DNA from: Haemaphysalis longicornis
Lineage: Eukaryota > Arthropoda > Arachnida > Ixodida > Ixodidae
Direction of reading: 5' to 3'
Assembly: GCA_013339765.2 (NCBI GenBank)
Contig: CM023453.1
Location: forward strand, 33,884,468-33,948,467
Length of the DNA stretch: 64,000 bases
Shown here piece by piece: positions 12,181 through 24,281 of this stretch. The notes beneath the pieces were generated by a model. The model did not search any database, was not told the origin of the DNA, and was given only the letters and a program-made list of their open reading frames with translations. Every line of letters begins with the position of its first letter. Position 1 is the stretch's first letter. The translations under genes and the position numbers were made by a program.

Positions 12181-13374
12181 AAATCTACCCCTTTTTAATA
12201 AGCGTAGTCTGTTCGGCCGTAGGATGGTTTTCCACTGCCTGAAATTTTCACAAGTCGTCTCACTCGCAATGTAACGGTTCGCTTGAAGTTAACCTGAAGT
12301 TTGATGCATTAAAAGTTAACGCTAGTTCGATTTGAACCGTTCTCGCTTAGCTACAAGGCAGCACTGATTACGGGTGCACTCCGGGGTGATAAACGACTGC
12401 GCCCTCTAAGGCTTCATACCGCTCCTCGGATGCCAACGTCCGGCATCTCCTTCCAACCTTTAGCAGGCTACCCTCCCCCGTGGCACCCAGGGATGCTGTG
12501 CCCGAGGATATTCAATGCTATATGGTCAGAAACTGGTGGCCTACTGGGAGATCTCGGCTGAGGCAGTTCCACGCAGACCACAATACTGTGCGAACAGAGC
12601 CTGCACTCACGCCGCAGAACTTGGGTCGTCAGATGGCGCTAAAAGCGTCCGTTGGTGACCTTTCGGGGATTTATGCTTGTTCTTTTCCCGGGCCGGAGTT
12701 TTAACAAAACGTCAGAGCAGCAACAATTCCAGTGTTCGGTTGCTCGTTATGTGAATTAATTCGCTCGTAGGTGAAATAAATCCCATCCCGCTTGCTTTCG
12801 AGAAGAGCCGGCGAGCACCGACTCGACATTTTGCGACGCTTGGTTCGCCAGTTAGATTTACTCGTCTTAAGACTGGCTAGTGTGGAATGCCCAATAGCTA
12901 AGGTACTGAGAAGGCGTCTAGAGCTCCGCTTGAGGGTGTTTAAAAATGTTTCCTGCATTATTCGTTGCGGTACCTGTCCATATAGGGGATAATTTTTCCC
13001 GGCGCGTGCGGAAAGGTACGCCGCTGTCTGTTCGTCGCCCCGGTATAGCTTCGAGCATGCTCATCGCCAGAATTGCCGAAAATGAAATTATTTTTGTTTA
13101 CTTTAAGGTTCTTGATATTGAACCCCGGTGCCCTCTTCTTTCGAAGCGGGAATCGTAATCACCCAGCCAACAAACGGGCTGTTAACGAGGTAGAGTTTCG
13201 GGATTGAACCATTAAAGTGCGGAGCAGTTGGAGACCTATAGCTAGGGCCCCGAAACGCAGCCTAAGGTCGTCCAGCCAGTCGAGGATGACGCTCGCGCCC
13301 AAGGGCTGCAGCAGCCAGCCATCTTAGGGCGAGGAATCCAGGACGAATCCCACTTCCCTTGCCCCCTTTCACTA
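12181..13374. other. No gene recognised
   Basis: A pair of complementary frames of 85 and 66 codons lies near 12.7-13.0 kb, lysine/arginine-rich and without a known motif. There is no transposon signature and no RNA gene. Confidence 0.4.
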
Positions 13375-14751
<1,377 letters not shown>

Positions 14752-15145
14752 TACGTCGTCCAGGCTTGCGCGTCGGCTTGCGCCACGTGAGGGGCTCGTA
14801 ATAAGAAGAGAGAAAATACCGAGCGCACGTGAGCGTGCGCCTCGTCACGAGCTCCCGGCACGGTCCAACTTCCCCCTTCGAGAACACTGTGCCCGGCATT
14901 CGTGGCATGATCTCTCGCGTGCTCGTCTCTTCGCCAGTTCACGCCGAGTTCGCGGAGCCGGTTGCCGCGGGTGCTAACGCGGTCCACTTTGGGAGAGATG
15001 TGAAAGCCTGCGCGCAAAACGATCGCGACCTGCCAGTGATGGAGAACTCTCAGTGGCAAGTACGGAAATCCAAGTCATGTGCAATAGCCGGGTCTCCGAT
15101 GAAGGGAGAGGGGCCACCAGCTCTGCTGTTTTTCAGTGCCAGTTT
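14752..15145 (+). repeat. Interspersed repeat family B, copy 1
   Basis: This aligns with 36551-37010 on the same strand. Shared blocks include gtcgtccaggcttgcgc, ccacgtgagg, tcgccagttcacg, gctaacg followed by ggt(t/c)cacttt, gcgaaagcctgcg-type sequence and ccagctctgctgttt. The longest frames differ between copies and are interrupted, so it is non-coding. No termini were defined; a poly-T run begins at 15136. Confidence 0.7.
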
Positions 15146-15864
15146 TTTTTTTTTTTTTTCAGTGGCAGTATACGCTATCTCATATCAAAATATGAAGCGA
15201 CAAAGGTGGACAGGTGGCCGAAGGGAGAGTGTGTGCGTACAGCACGAGAGGAGAGCACGTGCGGTCAGCCACGGCACGTGCAGAGAACCCTGGCCCGGCA
15301 GCTGAGAGAAGAAGCGGGTTCGCCGTTTTATACGGCTATAAAAACAAAAACAACAAACGGGGAGAGTTATCCTATAACAACTCCGCTGTAAAAACGTCAT
15401 AAGCAACCTGAGCACTACTAATGGGTTGTTAACGCGAAAAGTATGAACGTCCAGTTGAACGCATCAGACACCCCGCTTACTCCTCGCTCTGTCGAACGGC
15501 TTTTTAATCTTTGGGACACTTTGCTCTGCGACTCTCTTCAACGCTTTCGAACTGTTTCGATCCGTCTCGTACACGTTGGACCGCTGCTCGTTCCTGCTTC
15601 ACTGCAACAGAAGAGTTGAAGACGATGGTCTGCTCGCTCTCTTCATCCGCGGTGCACTGGCGTGGACGACCACGTCCCGCTATTGCAGAGCTTAAGCTCG
15701 TGATGTAGAATACCTTGGGCTATAGGACGCTTCCGAAGGAGCCACCTCTAACCACTTCCTAGTTCAAATCAGCCTTCGTGCGAGCGCCTCGTGGTATGGA
15801 ACGCTTCCGAAGAGCTGTTACCGTTACAGATGCCTGAAGCCAGCTTCTTTGCTCCACGAGCCAT
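15146..15864. other. No gene recognised
   Basis: Short frames only. There is a 14-T homopolymer at about 15145-15159 and a partly duplicated acgcttccgaaggag-like motif near 15727 and 15810. Confidence 0.4.
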
Positions 15865-16340
15865 TTGAAAGAGAGAGAGAGAAATAACTTTATTGAACCG
15901 ATTTTACGACGTATTCTCCCGGCGTCGTCGATGGGAGTGGTTCCCTATTCTTGAGACCCATATGCCTCTCTGGCCTCTTGTCCCCTGGCAACCAGCTTGA
16001 TTTGGTCTTCCAGAGTGGGGCTGATCAGCAAGGTCTCCCATCGCTCGATGAGGGAGGGGGTAGTGGGGGAATGGTTGAGGGGCGGAGGGGTGTTTTTGGT
16101 GAAATCACATTCTCCGATTATGTGACGGAGCCTGCCGAGTTCTTTTTTACAAAAGGGGCAATTTCGGGCGTAGCGTTCAGGAAACATCTTATTTTGAAGG
16201 AGAGGGTGTGGAAAGGACCTAGCCTGTATCTGTCTGTATATTGATTGTTGGTCTCTGTTCAGTGACTTGTGTGGGTCAGGGAACCGCTTTCTTTGTTCTT
16301 TATAGTATTGCGTTAGGTCGCTGTAGCTAGTTGAGGCGCA
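15865..16340 (-). mobile_element. RNase H-LINE (I-like) C-terminal and 3' UTR remnant
   Basis: The minus frame 15945-16187 encodes a zinc-knuckle-like tail, CPFCKKELGRLRHIIGEC, then a Trp-containing end segment (ERWETLLISPTLEDQ) similar to the tails at 20346 and 42283. Such a Cys/His tail after RNase H is usual in tick I-clade LINEs. The 3' UTR holds caataaagttatttc and ends in a short (CT)n tail near 15870. RT and endonuclease are absent. The family matches the nested LINE at 41185-42540. Confidence 0.8.
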
Positions 16341-17892
16341 AGCCTTAAAAAGATGTGAAATGGTGCACGCCCTACTGCTTCGATCGACAGTCGTGTGCTT
16401 CGTTTACTGTTATTGCAAATGTGTAGCGATGCACGTATATAAGTCATTGTCATTGTAGTCGCAGGAGAATTTAAATTAAACTTTGCTCGCAGCCGCCGTT
16501 TTGTCTTAAATAACGGTGGAAGCACGTGGCCGTACTACACTTAAAAAGACACGCGCAACGATTTTTATACTAAAATAAAGAGACGTCGCATTCCTAGAAA
16601 TAGAGTTCCAGTGCAAACGTCTTGCTCACCTCTTAATGTCCTTCATCGCGCCTGCTCTCAAGATTGCAATAGAGCCCCGTATACGCGTGCCTTCAGCATT
16701 TTTTTTTTCTGCCCGCGGCACTATTTCGCGCTCAACTCAGTCTGGTAGAGACTGGCGCGACAAAATGTGTGGCGCTCGACACCTCGCTTCACTCGCTAGA
16801 ATAAGGCGTGACCGTTTTTACAGATGCGGAGCTTGCTACATTCGACCGCGTGTACGTTGAGATGGAAAGTGAAGATTGGCGATATGGATCGCGCGATCGA
16901 CGAGCCGTTCCTTTTTAAGGAAACTGGCGATCTTCGAGTCTGGTGCGTTACGCGCTGCTTCGGTGTGAATTCGAAGAATAGCGCGAAAAAAAAAAAAAAA
17001 AAACAGGAGATAGAAGCTGGATGGTATACGTGTCGCAAAGTGTTGCTCGATCGCTTTTCAAGCTCCTCATGCGCGAAGCGGCGCGGCTGGTACTTATCTT
17101 TATAAGTCAGTTGATCCTGTTCACTTTTTGTTACCGTGTATTGGGAGAAAATAACCCCCTCCAGATCTGCTGCAAATGTGTCGATTGGAGTCGCCATTTC
17201 TGGGCAGTCACCATTGTGGACATGTGTCATGTCTGCGTGGGGCATGGGTTTGAAGCAGCAATGACATCTATGTATAGTGTTCCTATATTGCCACTTGCGC
17301 CGAAATCTATAAGCTACGAATACCTTCCCTTCTTCCTCGAAGGCCTTTAAATGGGCCCTATTACTTCAACCCAAAACCCGCAATTATAACTTGTTACTAG
17401 CAAGGACTTGTGGGAGAGGGGTTAGTAGCAGAAAGGCCTGGATTTAAGCCCTCACTGTTCTAAAGCCATTGAAGGACATTGTTTTTCAGATGTCTAGCAC
17501 CGATAACAGTGATGTCTAGGCATTCGAAGGCGCCGGAAATGCCAGCCGTTGTCACGTCTAAGCATTTTTTAGAAGTACTGTTACCAGAACCAGCGGAAAT
17601 TCCGAATTCCAGATGCTCGTTCCCGAACAGGCCGGTGGATCTATTGATGGTCAGAATGGTGGATGTTTATCTGGGTCTTTAAATTGCAGATACGCTTGAG
17701 TCAGTACTAATGTAGAGAAAATATACTCCTGCAGTTGGCAAGAACCTCGGAAAACGCGGAGAAAGGGCACGTAGCATTGGCAGACGCGGCGTTGACAGTG
17801 CTGCAATAGGCTCCACAAAGTCGTAAAACCACCTAGTTTCAGAATGGTCACTTCAGGCGTAGCCCATTCGGCGTGTTGAACAGGCCCTAAGA
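16341..17892. other. No gene recognised
   Basis: A 149-codon minus frame at 16796-17245 crosses an A/T homopolymer (16986-17003, read as a phenylalanine run), which argues against it being real. No domain, RNA gene or dated repeat was found. The sequence resembles ordinary intergenic or intronic DNA. Confidence 0.45.
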
Positions 17893-18484
17893 CATCTTGA
17901 GCAGAACAAGTGAACTGAGACGGGCTAGTTGGTGCATGATGCTACTTAGAAAAAACCGAGCCAAAAAAACGACATGACAGGGGGTGGAAAAAGTTATGTC
18001 GGGCATACTGGCCGCTGCATTAACGACCGGCTCAGGGAGCACGCAAACACGGTACGGACAGGCACTCGCAGCAATCTAGCTGCACACTGTGCAAAGAGCC
18101 AGCAATGCCAGATATCCCCACCAGCATTTTACCGCACCGTCATCCTGAAGCGGTATCGCGGGCAGCGCACGAGGGAGATACACGAGGCTTTCGTCATCCA
18201 CACAATTGAAGATAGGTGCGTGAGCACACCGTCTATCGAGTTGTACAACAGGGAGATAAAATACCTAGGATCATGATCAACGCTTTACACGTGGCTGCTT
18301 TCATTTCTATTTTGTGTGTTTGTGTTATGGATTTCCTTCTCTCCTCCTTGTTTTTGATTCTAGTATATATGCATTGTTCCTCTAAATAAACCTCAATTGG
18401 CAGTTCAGCGCAGTGTTTGTCTTTACTCCCTGTCGTATCGTTTTTTTTTTGGCGCTGTTTTTTCTAAGTAGCATCTTGAGCAGA
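17893..18484 (+). mobile_element. Short Penelope-like element with GIY-YIG domain
   Basis: The insertion is bracketed by 13-bp direct repeats catcttgagcaga at 17893-17905 and 18472-18484. Just inside, gatgctacttagaaaaaa at 17938-17955 is inverted at 18458-18475, and the similarity extends inward to about 45 bases. The interior codes the C-terminal GIY-YIG endonuclease typical of Penelope-like retroelements, and a possible AATAAA (ctaaataaacctc) lies near 18385. Reverse transcriptase is entirely missing, so this is a 5'-truncated or internally deleted copy of about 570 bases. Confidence 0.8.
17974..18276 (+). pseudogene. GIY-YIG endonuclease domain of Penelope-like element
   Basis: The 100-residue frame shows GGGKSYVGHTGRCINDRLREH at its start, where the usual GIY motif is degenerate, YVGxTGR is kept, and RLREH carries the conserved Arg. 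The middle has HEAFVIH, holding the metal-binding Glu equivalent, and the end has NREIKYLGS. In active elements this domain nicks target DNA and sits after the RT; here the RT is absent. A related copy is at 45320-45607. Confidence 0.8.
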
Positions 18485-18839
18485 CCAACGCCTCGAGCCT
18501 TGAATTTCACCGCATGCTTCTGGCCTCGGACTGTTTATGCACTGAGATTGTTAAGCTGGACCTGACTGAACGCCACAGGTAAATTTGCTTCAGGTCGACC
18601 TATGGGATCCTTCAAAGCTGTTCCTTTCTTTTATTTCTTAGCAAGCCTCGTCGAGATGGCATGCAGAGTCGTACTGGCAAGTACTTGTAGTTGCTTTTTT
18701 TTTCGCCCTCAGCTCAGAAAGATGGTCCATACGCAAACAGATGCGAGCGAGGAGGGCTTCACAACAAGACAACATTTTCGGTCGCCCCATAAAGCTCGAT
18801 CATACATACACGCCGGCGCCAAGAGCTCGCCTCTCCTAA
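18485..18839. other. No gene recognised
   Basis: Short frames only, with a poly-T run near 18697. Nothing was matched elsewhere in the window. Confidence 0.4.
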
Positions 18840-19720
18840 TCGGGGGGGCCGCGAAGGAGTAGGACGAACCCGCGCCTTATCTCCGCATCCAATCGCGTCG
18901 CCGCGCTCTTTTTCCCTCGCGCCCCTCGCCAAGACCTCGTGTGAAGGCTCGGATATGCGTATGTCTGCGCATTCGCATGCACCGACTCCACCGGCGGGCA
19001 CGGGGCGCTAATTCTGAGCCCTTGGCGCGGGCTCCGGGCGAAGGAGGCTCGCTCAACGAGCGCCCCTTGTTGTGGCGGGAAAAGGGGGGGGCTCGGCATT
19101 TTTCGCTCCGGCGGCGTTTTGGCCGCGAGAGTGGCGGGGCTAGCGCCGCGAGCTTCTAAATGCGGCGTCGTTGGGCGCGCCTGGTCTCGGCACTTAGAAG
19201 CGTCGCCTATCTGCGTCGAATCAAGACGCGACGCCAGATTTCGCGCTCTCATTCCGAGAGGGGAGCGCACGGGGTGATGTGCGCGCTGAGAGAGGCTAGA
19301 AGGAGGGGCCTCCGGCGCTGCGGAGCAAGGGGTGACTCGGCCTTTTTCCCTTGGGTTGCCGCCGCCGCCGCCGCCGAGCATTTTTTCGCCCGCGCTCTTT
19401 TACACCGACTGCATGTGTCGGCAGCGGGGGTCTTCGGGAGTATTTGTGGAGCTGAGGGCTTGCTTTTCAGACCAGAGGCGCTGTCTAATCCATTACCTGC
19501 TGCCGGTCGCCTCGGTTGTGCGCGCGCGTAATTCTGGCTCCACGCGCTCGTACCTACGCCACGTCGACGGCCTGCCTTGCGCTGTTTCCAGGCGAATCCG
19601 ACCGCGGAGAATTGGCACGGCCGGCCGGGACGGATGCGTGCGAGACGTGGCTCCGTTTCACGGCTGTCCGCGTTTAGCCCTGCCGTAGGACAGGGGGAAC
19701 AGAGGCGATTGTGACACGTT
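18840..19720. promoter_or_regulatory. CpG island-like block with long overlapping frames
   Basis: This is the most CpG-dense stretch in the first third of the window, with frames of 181 and 210 codons on the minus strand and 123 and 118 on the plus. They overlap, are compositionally biased (Arg, Ala, Pro, Ser) and carry no recognisable domain. A (GCC)n run near 19360-19377 accounts for a poly-Ala/poly-Pro stretch. Promoter or first-exon function is possible but not shown. Confidence 0.3.
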
Positions 19721-19974
19721 GCTGGTGTGAGCGCACTTTGCAACATTGCTGCAGGGCTGCGTCTGGGCTGATGAGGAAGATGAAGAGGTGGCTGTGGATT
19801 GCTCTGTAACAGTGCGAGGTTAGGAGAAGCTGGTGATGATAAGAACACTGCACAGATTCCACGCCGGGTACTGGTAACCAAGCGTGACGTACGCTGCTTT
19901 CTTCCAACAGGCTCTAGGGTTAAAAAAAAATGTCATAACGGAATGCCGCACTTGTGAAAGCGCGCGTTCGAAAT

Positions 19975-20290
19975 AGGTGACCGGTAAAAAGCGCAAAGGC
20001 TCATGGGTACGTCGTCTGCTCCCGCCACTTCGAGTATATGCGTGTTGCTTAGTCGTCACAGAGTGCTTACCTTTCTAAGGAGCCCCTAGTAGAGTCAATC
20101 GTTGTTATTTAAAGAATTCCCGATGCATGAGCGTTTTTTTCCCCGGTGGAAACAGATAAACAACAAGTACACGCGCGCGCGAAAGCCGCTGGCTTACGGG
20201 AGGCCAGGAGAGCTCTCGAACCGGAAGTGGCGAGACTCCGCGAGAGCAGACAATGTACCCATGAGCCTTTGCGCTTTTTACCGGTCACCT
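19975..20290. mobile_element. Foldback/MITE with perfect 36-bp terminal inverted repeats
   Basis: Bases 19975-20010 (aggtgaccggtaaaaagcg...) are the exact reverse complement of 20255-20290. Partial similarity continues inward over a further 20 bases (tctgctc and cgccacttc). The 316-base unit has no coding capacity. No clear target duplication flanks it. It abuts the LINE tail at 20291, so it may have inserted into or truncated that LINE. Confidence 0.75.
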
Positions 20291-20485
20291 ACGGTCACGC
20301 GTTGGAAACTGACTGATCCCCTCTATTGATCAATGGGAGGCGGCGTTGGGCGGCTCTGATCCCCGGGTCCAAAAAGCCCTGGTGGAACGTACTGCTGAAG
20401 TCGCCGCTGCTCTACGTACAGTGGTTACCACCCGCCCATATATTGCATACTGCAATAAACTTTATTCCTCCTACACTAGGCTGTA
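20291..20485 (+). mobile_element. LINE (I-like) C-terminal tail fragment
   Basis: A frame from about 20300 reads a Trp/Leu-rich ending with GGSDPRVQKALVERTAEV, the type of segment that follows the zinc knuckle in RNase H-LINEs (compare 15945-16187 and 42283-42400). The 3' UTR has gcaataaactttattcctcc, with AATAAA at about 20454. Everything upstream of the tail is missing. Confidence 0.65.
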
Positions 20486-20629
20486 TGGCTGTGCTGAGAT
20501 CGCGAATAGCCGAAAAAAAAAATTAGCAGTGGCTTAGCTCGGCTATGCCAGGATATACGTAGCGCGAGCTAAGGTTCAGCTGGTTATTCTTAGCTTTCCT
20601 GGTTGTCTAGGATTAGCTTGATTATCATG

Positions 20630-21130
20630 CTTACTGCTGCTTCAATGACACACACACGGTATACGCATTATGTGACACATGTATATTTATCAAACGACTC
20701 CGGCGCAGCGTCACCAATCGCCCCGGAGCTAATCTGGTTCCACAGGCGCACGCCGGTGTTGCTGCGACGCACGAGCCATGGGTTCGTGCGACGCACCCGG
20801 CCACCCCTCGCATGATCACCAAGTGGACCGGGCCGCCACGTGAGGAACGGAGGTCGGCGAAGATGCTGGGCGCGTGAGGTGTTTGAGAGACGCCGGGCAG
20901 CGAACAACGTTCTGTGCGCCGTGAGACGTCACTGCTCCTCGCGCATGCGCAGCACGGCTCTCTATAGGAGCCACGAGAAACTGCTCAACCTCGGCCAGTG
21001 TAAGCTCACGCTATAAAAGGAGTCAGGGCAATCCACTTTGTTGAGGTGGCTGACCAGCGGAGCCCTTTGTGGGTTATTGGTTGGCCATGTGGCGCCATTC
21101 TTAGAAATCTGTCCAACTGTAACGAAAGGT
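20630..21130 (+). promoter_or_regulatory. TATA-containing GC-rich segment, LTR-like
   Basis: A good TATA box (TATAAAAGG, 21012-21020) follows a GC-rich stretch with gcgcatgcgc. About 70 bases downstream comes gttggccatgtggcgcc. TATA, a short leader and then tggcgcc resembles the end of an LTR followed by a tRNA primer site. No second LTR, gag or pol is present, so a solo LTR or a plain promoter are both possible. Confidence 0.3.
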
Positions 21131-21154
21131 TTCAATAGACGGTTCGCGACCTGT

Positions 21155-21400
21155 GGAACGTGGAAAAATTGAATTGGCTTTTTATTGAAATTGAAACCTC
21201 TACCGTTTTTACCGTGAACGGAAGCGGGGCGGGAGGGGAAAAGCGTGAGGAGTGGGTGGGACGAGAATAGGAGCACTTAGATGGAATTGGCGGCAGAGGA
21301 CTGTCGTCTGCCGACGACATTTGCAGCGAAGTGAGCAGGTACGCGGCCAACATTTTTCTTCGGGAGTAGGCTTCACTGTGCAACAGACAATGTGGAAAAG
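21155..21400 (-). repeat. Interspersed repeat family A, partial copy 3
   Basis: On the minus strand the sequence ttggccgcgtacctgctc, then cttcgctgcaaatgtcg and onward aligns with the first 130-200 bases of the copies at 150 and 26665. The remainder of the family is missing. An internal tttcaatttcaataaa lies near 21180 on this strand. Confidence 0.6.
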
Positions 21401-21904
21401 CCAGCTTACAAAAACCAAACTTTCACCGATCTTTTTTATAATGTGCTTCACTTCTAAGCACAAGTGCATTGCTAGAAAGACATATATCCCGGGCGGAATA
21501 CGCGATTTTATATGAAAAATGAAGTGCCGGAGGTGAACAAGTGGCTGAAGGGAGAGGAAAGGGCCAACCGAAGTCAGGAGGAGAGGAGAAGTGCGGCTTT
21601 TCTTGGTCTACGATCGCAAAAAAAAAGATAAATATTTCCTCTTCAGCTCGACGAGCAATGTTTCTCGAGGAGGGAAGTAGTTCCGAATCCGTAAAGGATG
21701 ACGGAGGCTTGTATTTTCAGAACACGCGCTTATTTTGCCTTTGGTTAAAAAAACTCTGGTTGATTCCTCTGTCACAGGAACCGGTAAAACACGAAAGTGA
21801 AATGTGCAGCGAAAACTACAGCTGAGCATGACTTGCGGGTCGGTGGCTCTCTTGTGCGTGTGCTTGGTGAGCGACTTTCTGCTGGCGGGTCACTTCGGCA
21901 AAGG

Positions 21905-22190
21905 TGTAGTGGCGTCATTTTCGTGACGTATATGACGTCAGTGAAATCTTGGTGAATGTCGGCATAAAACATTTCGTGTTAGAATATAAAATTCGAAAAC
22001 GAACAACCCTCAGTATAACGTACTCCTTAGTACTAAAGGTTCCTTCCCCGCAAGAAGACCCTGTGTGCAGAGGGGCACCCTTTGCAGGCTGCTTGCTTCG
22101 TTGTACTGGCGTCATTTCCGTGACGGATATGACGCCAGTGAAATCTTCGTGTATCCGCAAATAAGACACTTTCGTGTTAAAACGGGCAAA
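21905..22190 (+). repeat. Direct repeat pair with CRE-like palindromes
   Basis: About 75 bases at 21905-21980 recur at 22110-22185: gtagtggcgtcatttt(c) then cgtgacg, atgacg(t/c)cagtgaaatctt, and catttcgtgtta/cactttcgtgtta. In the second copy actggcgtcat and atgacgccagt form an 11-bp inverted repeat around ttccgtgacggat; the first has tgacgtca, a CREB-type site. It may be the ends of a small element or a duplicated regulatory motif. Confidence 0.6.
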
Positions 22191-23745
22191 TCCCTCTTGC
22201 GGTAGCGTTTTGCCCGAGAGCCTAGTGCGCAAGTAAACACGTAAGAAAACGAAGTAACGTAAATGTAAGAGCAAGAAGCTCACCTTACCTCAAAACTAGT
22301 GGCTCTATCCCAAAATTAACAAAGGCACCTTTCCGGAATAACTACGCATACGTCGGATAATTTGTACAGCGGCAAGAATCAGCCTAAGCTTCAATGCATG
22401 GTATTAACTTTAAAAATAACCAGAAGAAAAAATGTAAACAATGCGATTTAAGCCAGAGGCGTGGATGCCCAACAGCGAAAACGATAAGCGGAGGTGAGCA
22501 TTTGTTTCTCGATGCATTAAACGCGCCAAGAGAGCAAGACAGCGCATGTCAATACGTGGTCGCGATCGACGCAGGAAAAGCCGTAATGGAGACGTAGCTG
22601 GGGCGGCGACGGTCGCGATCATATCCGCTTCGCGTTGCTAGAACCTGCACTTTTCGCGTCAACGCCGACCCCTCGTACGGTCATTTTCTGCCGAATTGAT
22701 GCGGAGGTCATCGGGAAGCAGCCGCTGGTCAAGAAGCCGCGATAGAATATAAGGACAGGCAAATGGGCGGACCACGCGGGCAGTTACAGAGGGGCCGCTT
22801 ACAGCGATGCGGCGGGGCGTGATACCCACCGGAGCGGAAGTAGCGCTCTTCTCACACTGATAGCAGTGTGCTAGCTGGCTAAGTGGTGGCAAGAGCCGGA
22901 TTGGGCCGCTTTGGACGTATGCGCTCGGGTCAGTCAAGGTTACACATCCAAATGAAAAGCCCCGCAACTGTGACGCTGTGGTTGTCGAGTGCTTCCCCGA
23001 AGGTCCACACATATATGTTAGCATTATCTATGCAGCGAGAAAGACGGCCCGTCATTCATGAAATGCTGAAACCGTGTACGAGGCGCCGCCTAGAGCCGAA
23101 CACCGAGTGGGAGCGCCGGGCTTAGCGCCAAGACCAAAGCATGACTTCGCGGACTCTCGCTTTTGTGGCCGTGGTGGGCATGTACACAGTGCGCTTGTAA
23201 ATGCGCAAAAAAACACCTGTGTATTCGCATGCAAGAAGTGAGCAACAGATAAAACCAATTAGGACGGTTTGACATGAACAGAGAACTAAATTCATCGCCA
23301 TCGTCCGTCAAGTAAATTTACATATACGGTAGGACCCTCCCGGTATGCTATACCTCCTTTTTATTTTCTCCTTCACTAACTTACTTTACTTCGGTAGAAG
23401 TGCGTTTATAGTTGCCTGAGACAAAGCGGAAATGTCGCTTCAGAAACTTAGTTGCCTACACCCCTCAATCGTACAAACCGACTGCACGCGGTGAGATAGC
23501 TAGAGTCAGCTAAGCTCGCTAAGGTACCTGACAAATATTGATACACGTACTAAACTTTTCTTTTACGGATTCTAAGAAAGCGAAGCGCTGCTGCAGTTCT
23601 AATTCAGCAATATAATCTTTATCCTCGTACAAATCTCCCGCTCAACCAACTTCTGCGCTAAATGTTTGACACATACACCTCCTTCGGATGGACCAAAGAC
23701 GTGCAACAAACCTTCTCACTGTCCACCAGCCTACCCCGACCATCA
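22191..23745. other. No gene recognised
   Basis: Frames reach 121 codons (22659-23024, minus) without any motif. No RNA gene or matched repeat was seen, and base composition is mixed. Confidence 0.45.
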
Positions 23746-23859
23746 TCTTGAATTCACAGCGCAAACAAGAAACGAGGACGATAGGGAGTGCACGACCCAC
23801 AGGCGCTGCGTGTCGTGCTCCCTACCGTCCTCGTTTCTTGTTGGCGCTGTGAATTCAAG
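23746..23859. mobile_element. Palindromic foldback element
   Basis: Left arm 23746-23795 (cttgaattcacagcgc, then acaagaaacgaggacg and agggagtgcacga) is inverted at 23813-23859 with only a few mismatches or 1-2 base indels. The loop is about 17 bases (cccacaggcgctgcgtg). Such a hairpin with 47-base arms is the form of a very short foldback MITE. A ccccgaccatca flank on the left and cccgaccatca at 23898 on the right may be remnants of a duplication. Confidence 0.75.
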
Positions 23860-24143
23860 ATTGTGGAACACCACTTCGCCCAAGCATGAACTTTAACCCG
23901 ACCATCAGCAGCTGCAAAACCGGTTCGAGGCGCGACTCGATACATAGACTGCAATTACCCCTTGTACACAAACATATACGGTTCCGTGGCGAATCTATGC
24001 CCCGAAGAGACGATGCTCAAGCATTCGTTTAGCAGCAGCTGGACGGACCCTTCAGGCCACTGTGCTAGATGATGATGGAAAGAGAATAAGATAATTACTG
24101 CAATGAAGCTGATGAGACGTACGCGGTCGCGGAGGTACACAGC

Positions 24144-24206
24144 AATATATATATATATATATACTAGATATATATATATTATATTATATATATATATATA
24201 TATATC

Positions 24207-24238
<32 letters not shown>

Positions 24239-24281
24239 CAGAGACGAGAGAGAGAGGAGGAGAGAGAGAGAGAGAGAGAGA
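24144..24281. repeat. (TA)n/(GA)n compound microsatellite
   Basis: Imperfect TA dinucleotides run from 24144 to 24229, followed by GA-rich repeats to 24281. Frames across it (IYIYIY, SLSLSL) are artefacts of the repeat. Confidence 0.95.

Noticed and set aside
16796..17245. 149-codon minus frame as a gene
   Set aside because: Crosses an 18-base homopolymer and has no motif.
18836..19881. Minus-strand frames of 181 and 210 codons as genes
   Set aside because: They overlap plus-strand frames in CpG-rich DNA, include trinucleotide-repeat stretches and show no domain; chance frames are expected at this composition.
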